64,000 nucleotides of DNA from Draconibacterium halophilum (GTDB lineage Bacteria; Bacteroidota; Bacteroidia; Bacteroidales; Prolixibacteraceae), in assembly GCF_010448835.1 (NCBI RefSeq), contig NZ_CP048409.1, forward strand, positions 2,240,001-2,304,000, in the 5' to 3' direction. The notes beneath the pieces are model-generated. The model made no database searches. It saw only the letters and a list, made by a program, of their open reading frames with translations, and was not told the DNA's origin. The number at the start of each line of letters is the position of its first letter. Position 1 is the first letter of the stretch. This document shows positions 19,438 to 25,858 of the stretch, one piece after another. The position numbers were made by a program, and so were the translations under genes.

Positions 19438-19461
19438 TACATTTGTAATACATAGGACAAT
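19438..19461 (+). promoter_or_regulatory. Predicted gntR promoter with degenerate salvage operator
   Basis: TACATTTG (19438-19445) fits the TAnnTTTG -7 element. The overlapping stretch TTTGTAATACATAGGACAAT (19442-19461) matches 15 of 20 bases of the operator at 21736-21755. Its left half is perfect and its right half keeps ACAA. This would allow autoregulation by the GntR protein; it is the weakest of the four sites. Confidence 0.55.
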
Positions 19462-19497
19462 TAGAAGAATTGTACCACTCGACTAAAATTATAACCA

Positions 19498-20223
19498 ATG
19501 GATGAAGTCTTTAGAAAAATCGGGAGTAAGTTAACGCTGAGTCAGAAAATTGAACGGAGAATGGAAGCTGCTATTCGGGAAAAAAAGTTACCTGTAGGAT
19601 CGCGATTACCAACCGAAAGAGAGCTATGTGAATCGTTTGGTGTTAGCCGAACGGCTTTGCGCGAGGCACTGCGTCGGTTAAGTGCGCGTGGTTTAATTGA
19701 AATTACAAAAGGTAGCGGAATGACGGTTACCGGATTGAAGATTGATGATGCCATTGAGAATCTGAATTTGTATTACGATATGCAGTTCGATCATAACCTG
19801 ATTGCACAAATAATTGAGGTGCGCCGATTGTTTGAGCCCGAAATTGCAAGTCTCGCTGCCAAGCAGCGTACACAAAACGATTTAAGCGATATTCAGGAAA
19901 ATATTGAAGCATTTAAAGGATGTGATCCGGATAATATTCAAATGGAAGCCGACCTGGACAACAAGTTTCATTTGTTGATTGCCAAGGCTACACATAATCC
20001 GATTGTACAAATTTCGATGGAACCCATTTATTCGTTGTTGCCACGCATGCGAAACCTTATTTATGCCAATGTGGAGGGCGAAAAAGATATCACGCTCGAA
20101 TACCACCTGAAGATTTTTGATGTGATAAATAAACAAAAACGAGAAGAGGCCGCTGAACTCATGAAAGTTCATCTGCACCGGACCATGGAGATTTATCAGA
20201 AATACCTTCACAGCTCTATTTAG
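19498..20223 (+). CDS. GntR regulator, FadR subfamily (FCD ligand domain)
   Basis: The 241-residue protein has a winged helix at about 15-80 (GSRLPTERELCESFGVSRTALREALRRLSARGLIEI) and a C-terminal all-helical FCD domain with the metal/ligand-type residues in DNKFHLLIAKATHN and the final HLHRTMEIY. FCD regulators such as LldR sense lactate or other small acids in characterised bacteria. Here it opens a cluster of muropeptide-degrading genes, and a near-palindrome lies in front of four transcription units including a D-lactate-type oxidase, so lactate or a muropeptide fragment is a plausible ligand (inference). It ends 9 bases before the transglutaminase gene. Confidence 0.9.
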   Translation: MDEVFRKIGSKLTLSQKIERRMEAAIREKKLPVGSRLPTERELCESFGVSRTALREALRRLSARGLIEITKGSGMTVTGLKIDDAIENLNLYYDMQFDHNLIAQIIEVRRLFEPEIASLAAKQRTQNDLSDIQENIEAFKGCDPDNIQMEADLDNKFHLLIAKATHNPIVQISMEPIYSLLPRMRNLIYANVEGEKDITLEYHLKIFDVINKQKREEAAELMKVHLHRTMEIYQKYLHSSI

Positions 20224-20232
20224 GCGATATCT

Positions 20233-21666
20233 ATGAGACTTATTAGAAGTTTACTTTTTATCAGTTTGGTAATTTTTACTTGTTCCTGTCAAAATAAAAA
20301 AGAGGAAGTGTTCGATTTCAAAAAATATTTGGAGGAAGGAAAATTCAGTGAGGCCAAAGATCTGTTAAAAGAGAAACTTGTGGAGGATTCAGAGAATGAG
20401 AAATTTCAGATTCAACTGGAGACTATTAGTCGCCTGCGCAAAGAATTTCCGTACACGCGTGCCGATGTTAAAGAACGGCTGAGTGAATACTACCCAAATT
20501 TAACAGCCGAAGAATTGGATAAATGGGAAGAGGAAAAGCAGTTGGAAATGCGCGTTATCGACGGAGAAAAACGATATTTCTCAAGAGCTGTAAGTAATTT
20601 TTTTCGTTTAAATGAAGCGGCCGGAAAGATTAAAGACGCAAAAAATGGGAAGGCGTATGATGGTGTTGAGGATTTTCAGCAAACCGTTATTCCGCAGTGG
20701 TTTGAGAAAGGAATTGAGCCGCAAAAACCATTTAATAAACAACAAATAAAAGTAAACTATTCCATTACGTTAGATGCCAATGCGGTTCCGGCAGGTGAAG
20801 TTGTTAAATGTTGGTTGCCCTATCCGCGAACAGGATCGAAACGTTTACCTCAGGTCGAATTTATGGAAGCCAGTCAGGGAGATTATAGTATTGCTCCGAA
20901 CGAAACTTTACAGCGAACAGTGTACATGGAGAAAATAGCTGAGCAAGATGAGGAAACGGTTTTTCAAATTTCCTACCTATTTGAAACGGCAGCACAGTGG
21001 TTTAATATAAAACCTGACGATGTGCAGCCTTACAACAAGTCGTCGGAGTTGTACAAAAATTATACGGCCGAACGTTTGCCACATATTGTTTTTACTGATG
21101 AGATTAAGGCATTGGCGAAAAGTATTGTTGGTGATGCTACAAATCCGGTAAAACAAGTTAAACTTATTTATTATTGGATAAACGATAATATCCCGTGGGC
21201 CGGCGCACTCGAATATTCAACCATGTCATGTATTCCGTGTTATGTACTTGAAAATATGCATGGCGATTGCGGTATGCAAACCTTTTTGTTTTTGAGTATG
21301 GCGCGCAGTCTTGGTATTCCTGCCAAATGGCAAAGCGGCTGGTATTTGTTGCCGCAAACCAAAAATCTGCACGATTGGGCCGAGGTGTATTACGAAGGTG
21401 TTGGCTGGGTGCCGGTTGATCCATCTTTTAAACTTATCGATTCGGAAGACAAGAGAGTAAAGGAGTTTTACCTGAACGGACTGGATTGCTACCGCCTGAT
21501 AGTGAACGATGATTTTGCCCGCGAATTGGTTCCTCCTAAAAAGTATTATCGAAGCGAACCTTTTGATTTTCAGCGCGGCGAGTTGGAATGGCAAGGAGGA
21601 AATCTGTATTTCGATACCTGGAGTTATCATCTTGATTTCGAATATTTGCCAACACCCGAAAGCTAA
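20233..21666 (+). CDS. Transglutaminase-like lipoprotein
   Basis: The 477-residue protein has a lipoprotein signal ending IFTCSC. The catalytic transglutaminase-like core is in the C-terminal half, with C346 (HGDCGMQTFLFLSMARSLGIPAKW), H380 (LHDWAEVYYEG) and D396 (VPVDPS). Such domains in envelope proteins often act as cysteine peptidases on peptides. The location between the salvage regulator and an NlpC/P60 peptidase suggests that it trims peptidoglycan-derived peptides outside the inner membrane, but no substrate is proven. It is co-transcribed with the regulator gene (9-base gap). Confidence 0.85.
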   Translation: MRLIRSLLFISLVIFTCSCQNKKEEVFDFKKYLEEGKFSEAKDLLKEKLVEDSENEKFQIQLETISRLRKEFPYTRADVKERLSEYYPNLTAEELDKWEEEKQLEMRVIDGEKRYFSRAVSNFFRLNEAAGKIKDAKNGKAYDGVEDFQQTVIPQWFEKGIEPQKPFNKQQIKVNYSITLDANAVPAGEVVKCWLPYPRTGSKRLPQVEFMEASQGDYSIAPNETLQRTVYMEKIAEQDEETVFQISYLFETAAQWFNIKPDDVQPYNKSSELYKNYTAERLPHIVFTDEIKALAKSIVGDATNPVKQVKLIYYWINDNIPWAGALEYSTMSCIPCYVLENMHGDCGMQTFLFLSMARSLGIPAKWQSGWYLLPQTKNLHDWAEVYYEGVGWVPVDPSFKLIDSEDKRVKEFYLNGLDCYRLIVNDDFARELVPPKKYYRSEPFDFQRGELEWQGGNLYFDTWSYHLDFEYLPTPES

Positions 21667-21731
21667 TTGAAACTTGAGGTTAAGGATGTAATTTTCCTAT
21701 GCTGATTTTTAGGAAATACCTCGTTAAAATT

Positions 21732-21755
21732 TATATTTGTAATATGTAATACAAA
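21732..21755 (+). promoter_or_regulatory. Promoter and best salvage operator, NlpC/P60 gene
   Basis: TATATTTG (21732-21739) is a perfect TAnnTTTG -7 element. Overlapping it is TTTGTAATATGTAATACAAA (21736-21755), an interrupted palindrome of the form TTTGTAnTAnnTAnTACAAA. A protein bound there would block the start of transcription, 11 bases before the ATG at 21767. Confidence 0.75.
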
Positions 21756-21766
21756 TCTTCAAAAGG

Positions 21767-22951
21767 ATGAAATTTATACAAATCATTTTTCTATTATTTA
21801 TAGTTATGGCGTCTTGTACACAGCAACAATCTTCCGAAATTGAACAGCAAGTTGATCAATTGATCGATCAGCAAATTAAAGATAAACGTTTAGCTTACTG
21901 TAATGTAGAAGTATCAGACAAAGATGGTCAGCCCGCCATTACCGGGGCCACTGTTTCGAAAGCGACGTTTGATGCATTGTATACTTTTGCAACAGAGAAA
22001 GGCGTTGATTTTAGTGTTGAACTGCTGCCGAGTGAAGATTTTAAAGAAAATAAGTGGGCAATTGTTACGCTTTCGGTTTGTAATATCAGAGGTAACTCAA
22101 GACATTCGGCCGAGATGTTGACTCAGGCCGTGATGGGAACACCGGTAAAAGTGTACCGGAAAAAAGGTGGCTGGTATTTAATTCAAACTCCCGATCGCTA
22201 TTTTGGCTGGGTTGATGGTGCCGGAATTGCATTGAAAACGAATGAAGAACTGGCTGACTGGAAAGCATTTAAAAAAGTACTTTACAAACAACAATACGGT
22301 TTTGCATATGTAAAACCAAACGAGAATTCGAGTATTGTATGCGATTTGGCTTTGGATAACCTGCTGAGTGTTGTTGATGAAACAAATGGATTTTACAAAA
22401 CTGAATTGGCTGATGGACGCGATGCGTTTGTAAAAATAGATGAATGTATCGGACTTGATATTTGGTACAACAAAAGTGTTGCTGCAAGTGATGTTTTGAC
22501 GACTGCCAAAAAATTTATGGGCGTTCCGTATTTGTGGGGCGGCACCTCGGCAAAAATGGTTGATTGCAGTGGCTTTGTGAAATCGGCTTACTATTATTAT
22601 GGAATAATTTTGCAACGCGATGCTTCGCAACAAACTCTATATGGCGAGTTGGTTGATACAGAGGACAGTTACGAAGCTTTGGAAGCCGGTGACCTCGTGT
22701 TTTTTGGTAGAAAAGCAAGCGGAGATCAACGCGAAAGAGTGACACATGTTGGTTTGTGTTTGGGCGATCAGGAGTTTATTCATGCTTCAGGAAAGGTGCG
22801 AGTGAATAGTTTAGATCGCAATAGCGAAAAATACACGGAACATTACGAAAAAGGTTTTGTCCGTGCCCGACGAGTTTTGGAAAACATCGACGGAAATGGA
22901 ATTGAATGGGTGGTTGATAACCCGTTTTTTAAGCAGATTTTACCTGAATAA
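21767..22951 (+). CDS. SH3/NlpC-P60 lipoprotein, gamma-D-glutamyl-diamino acid endopeptidase-like
   Basis: The 394-residue protein has a lipobox MASC at about residue 17, two bacterial SH3-like regions (the first around GTPVKVYRKKGGWYLIQTPD), and an NlpC/P60 domain at about 248-380 with catalytic C267 (VDCSGFV), H327 (THVGLCLG) and H339 (FIHAS). Enzymes of this layout, such as the YkfC type, cut gamma-D-Glu-diaminopimelate bonds in free muropeptides and release L-Ala-D-Glu. The next gene, 18 bases on, is the epimerase that uses that dipeptide, which fits well. An operator covers the promoter. Confidence 0.9.
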   Translation: MKFIQIIFLLFIVMASCTQQQSSEIEQQVDQLIDQQIKDKRLAYCNVEVSDKDGQPAITGATVSKATFDALYTFATEKGVDFSVELLPSEDFKENKWAIVTLSVCNIRGNSRHSAEMLTQAVMGTPVKVYRKKGGWYLIQTPDRYFGWVDGAGIALKTNEELADWKAFKKVLYKQQYGFAYVKPNENSSIVCDLALDNLLSVVDETNGFYKTELADGRDAFVKIDECIGLDIWYNKSVAASDVLTTAKKFMGVPYLWGGTSAKMVDCSGFVKSAYYYYGIILQRDASQQTLYGELVDTEDSYEALEAGDLVFFGRKASGDQRERVTHVGLCLGDQEFIHASGKVRVNSLDRNSEKYTEHYEKGFVRARRVLENIDGNGIEWVVDNPFFKQILPE

Positions 22952-22969
22952 AAGCAACAAATTTAGCAC

Positions 22970-23983
22970 ATGCAATTACGATTTAAACCTTTTGAACTTC
23001 AGTTAAAACACACGTTTACGCTGGCTACCAGTTCGCGCACAACTACGCCTGTAATGTTGGTGGAGTTGGAACACGACGGACTGGTTGGATATGGCGAAGC
23101 TTCAATGCCTCCTTATTTGGGCGAATCGCACGAAACAGTTGCGCGCTTTTTAAATAAGGTTGATCTGTCGGGTTTTAACGATCCGTTTCGTATGGATGAA
23201 ATCCTTCAATATGTAGATTGCACTGAGCCGGGAAACAGAGCAGCTAAAGCTAGTATTGATATCGCTTTACACGATTTGGTGGGGAAAATGATTGGGCAGC
23301 CCTGGTATAAAATATGGGGATTGAAAATTGAAGATACGCCATATACAACATTTACAATTGGTATTGACACCCGGGAAATGGTGATTGAAAAAACCAAAGA
23401 AGCTGCAGCGTTTAAAATGCTGAAAGTGAAAATGGGGCGCGATAACGATAAGGAGCTGATTGAAACTATTCGGTCGGTTACTGATGTTCCGTTATGTGTT
23501 GATGTAAATCAGGGATGGAAAGACAAGCATCAAGCTCTCGACATGATACACTGGATGAATGAGAAAGGAATTGTTTTTGTGGAGCAACCCATGCCAAAAG
23601 AACAGCTCGAAGATATGGCCTGGCTAACGGCCAATAGTCCGCTGCCAACCATTGCCGACGAAGCCTTCCAGCGTATACACGATATACCGAAATTTAAAGA
23701 CGTTTACTCAGGAATAAACATTAAACTGATGAAAAGTACCGGTATGCGCGAAGCCAAAAAAATGGTAGACGTGGCGCGTGCGCTTGGTATGAATGTAATG
23801 ATTGGATGCATGACTGAAACCTCGTGTGCAATATCGGCAGCTTCGCAACTATCGCCGCTTTGTGATTGGGCCGATCTCGACGGTGCACTACTGATTTCCA
23901 ACGATATTTTTGATGGAATGAAAGTGATTGACGGAAAAGTCACTTTGAATGATCTCCCGGGAATTGGAGTGGTAAAGATTTAA
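22970..23983 (+). CDS. Dipeptide epimerase (L-Ala-D/L-Glu type)
   Basis: This complete 337-residue member of the enolase superfamily has K152/K154 (LKVKMG), metal ligands D178 (CVDVNQGW), E205 (FVEQP) and D230 (IADE), and K252 (NIKLMKS). The segment MIGCMTETS is typical of dipeptide epimerases, and no signal peptide is present, so it is cytoplasmic. It should convert L-Ala-D-Glu from murein to L-Ala-L-Glu for peptidase cleavage. It follows the NlpC/P60 gene in the same operon, and a terminator follows it. A second, partial homologue opens this window at 1-850. Confidence 0.9.
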   Translation: MQLRFKPFELQLKHTFTLATSSRTTTPVMLVELEHDGLVGYGEASMPPYLGESHETVARFLNKVDLSGFNDPFRMDEILQYVDCTEPGNRAAKASIDIALHDLVGKMIGQPWYKIWGLKIEDTPYTTFTIGIDTREMVIEKTKEAAAFKMLKVKMGRDNDKELIETIRSVTDVPLCVDVNQGWKDKHQALDMIHWMNEKGIVFVEQPMPKEQLEDMAWLTANSPLPTIADEAFQRIHDIPKFKDVYSGINIKLMKSTGMREAKKMVDVARALGMNVMIGCMTETSCAISAASQLSPLCDWADLDGALLISNDIFDGMKVIDGKVTLNDLPGIGVVKI

Positions 23984-24003
23984 TATTCAGATTAAAGCAA
24001 AAT

Positions 24004-24046
24004 AAAAAAGAACCGTTAAGCTGATTATTCAGCAATCGGTTCTTTT
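24004..24046. terminator. Shared terminator between convergent salvage genes
   Basis: AAAAGAACCG (24006-24015) pairs with CGGTTCTTTT (24037-24046), with a second inner stem (GCTGA...TCAGC). The A- and T-rich flanks make it work in either direction, so it can end both the epimerase transcript and the murQ transcript from the opposite strand. Confidence 0.85.
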
Positions 24047-24092
24047 CATCTTTCGCATAGATTAAAACCTGCTCATCGCAGATGTTCTTATC

Positions 24093-24896
24093 TTATTTCT
24101 TATAATTATCCAATACGGCACGGACTGATCCGTGTAGCAGTAAAAGACGTTTAGCTTCCTCAAATTCAATACCCAATTCATCAACAATCATTTTCGATCC
24201 CCGCTCAACCAGTTTTTTATTGGTAAGCTGCATGTCTACCATTTTGTTGCCTTTTACGCGTCCCAGTTTAATCATCAGCGAAGTTGTAATCATGTTCAAT
24301 ACCAACTTTTGGGCAGTTCCGGCTTTCATTCTCGTGCTTCCGGTTACGAATTCAGGGCCTACAATTGGTTCAATCGCGATCTTCGCCACTTTTGCAATTT
24401 CAGAGTTTGGATTACAGGTTATACAAGATGTCAGCAAGCCGTTGGCATTACCATCTTGTAGTGCTCCAATAACGTAAGGTGTTCCGCCCGATGCAGCAAT
24501 TCCAACAATAGTGTCCTTATCATTTACCTGGAATTTTTGCAGGTCTTCCCAACCACCATGGATATTGTCTTCTGCCTCTTCAACAGCTTTTCGGATGGCA
24601 CGATCGCCACCGGCAATTAGTCCAATTACAACACCATCGGGCATGCCGTAAGTTGGCGGAATTTCCGATGCGTCGAGAATTCCCAAACGCCCGCTGGTGC
24701 CGGCGCCTAAATAGAATAAACGACCACCGGCTTTAATTCGGTCAACAAGTTGAGTGACTAATTTTTCAATCTGTGGAATTTCCTTTTGTACGGCAATATG
24801 AATTTTAGCATCCTCGTTGTTTATTCCAGTCAGCAATTCGTTAACCGACATTTGGTCGAGGTTGTTGTATAGTGATGATGATTCTGTAACCCTCAT
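24093..24896 (-). CDS. murQ: N-acetylmuramic acid 6-phosphate etherase
   Basis: The 267-residue SIS-domain protein carries family signatures FYLGAGTSGRLGILDASEIPPTYG and EFVTGSTRMKAGTAQKLVLNM. It splits MurNAc-6-phosphate into GlcNAc-6-phosphate and D-lactate, the key step in re-using the MurNAc of peptidoglycan. It is about 30 residues shorter than the E. coli protein (about 300), mainly at the C-terminal end, which is common in Bacteroidota. It starts 4 bases after the end of the kinase gene, so the pair is one operon, and the kinase would supply its substrate. Confidence 0.95.
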   Translation of the reverse strand: MRVTESSSLYNNLDQMSVNELLTGINNEDAKIHIAVQKEIPQIEKLVTQLVDRIKAGGRLFYLGAGTSGRLGILDASEIPPTYGMPDGVVIGLIAGGDRAIRKAVEEAEDNIHGGWEDLQKFQVNDKDTIVGIAASGGTPYVIGALQDGNANGLLTSCITCNPNSEIAKVAKIAIEPIVGPEFVTGSTRMKAGTAQKLVLNMITTSLMIKLGRVKGNKMVDMQLTNKKLVERGSKMIVDELGIEFEEAKRLLLLHGSVRAVLDNYKK

Positions 24897-24900
24897 TTTC

Positions 24901-25736
24901 TTATAAATTGGTATGGTATTTTTTTAGACCGTTAATTGGCTTGTCAATAATGTTTCCGATTCTTATTTCTCGGTTAAACGCGACTTCTTTTAGTAAATCT
25001 GAATAATGGAAAGCAATAGATCCTACAAAATTTACAGTATACTTTTCGAAGCTGTTATAGCGCTCAATATTTTTAAAAAAGAAATCAGTAAAACTTCTTT
25101 TTATCAAGTTCTGCACATAAATGTGATTTTTATTTTCACTAAGGAATACTGAAAATTTTGCGAGATAGCGACTTGGATATTCTTCACGATAAACTGCATT
25201 TAAAACATCGGCCAGTTTAAGATGTAACTCGTTTTCCATCTTTTGTTTAAGATCTTCAGGAATGGCGCGTTTGAAATAGTCGTTTATAAAGAGTTTACCC
25301 AGGTAGGCACCGCTGCCTTCGTCTCCTAAAATAAAACCCAGCGTTGGAACTTTGTCGGTAATCTCTGCTCCGTTGTAAAAGCACGAATTGGTTCCGGTGC
25401 CCAATATACAAGCGATACCCGACGATTTACCCAATAAGGCACGTGCGGCACCTAAAATGTCGTCTTCAACAAACACCGTCGCTTCCGGAAATAACTTTTG
25501 CAGCGGTTCCGATACAACATGGTCGGTTTTGCCTTTTATACATCCCGCACCGTAGAAAAACACTTCGCTTACCTCTTCTTTGTAAATGTCTTTAAACGTG
25601 GTTAAAAGCGTGGTGAAAATCTCTTCTGTTTGCTGGAAAAAGGGGTTAATTCCCGGGAGCTTATCATAAATTCTTTTTCAGGACTTATAAATAACCAATC
25701 GGTTTTTGATGAGCCACTGTCTGCTATTACAATCAT
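24901..25736 (-). pseudogene. BadF/BadG-type MurNAc/GlcNAc kinase, broken by one -1 frameshift
   Basis: The true start is the ATG at 25736 (MIVIADSGSSKTDWLFISP, the phosphate-1 motif of the BadF/BcrA ATPase/kinase family). As given, this frame stops at 25602 after 44 codons. The rest, with VFFYGAGCIKGKT, ILGTGTNSC and LGDEGSGAYLGK, continues in the -1 frame to 24901. Joining the frames near TCCCGGGA (25651-25658) restores a GINPFF segment expected in the family and gives about 278 residues, the usual size. Next to murQ, it is most likely the MurK/NagK-type amino-sugar kinase. Everything except the one base is intact, so a sequencing or assembly deletion is at least as likely as real decay. 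Confidence 0.88.
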
Positions 25737-25775
25737 TCTGCTAGTATTGGTTTATTTTCAGCAAATTTGTGTGGG

Positions 25776-25833
25776 CAAATGTACAAAATCTTTTTGTACT
25801 TGTAATATGTAATACAAATTTTACTTACATTTG
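25776..25833. promoter_or_regulatory. Divergent promoters flanking a shared salvage operator
   Basis: CTTGTAATATGTAATACAAA (25799-25818) matches 19 of 20 bases of the site at 21736. On its right is TACATTTG (25826-25833), a -7 element for the amidase-like gene. On its left, read on the minus strand, is TACATTTG (25783-25776), a -7 element for the kinase-murQ operon. One bound regulator could therefore control both directions. Confidence 0.75.
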
Positions 25834-25858
25834 TTGCCACAATCTTAGTCGGAAAACT

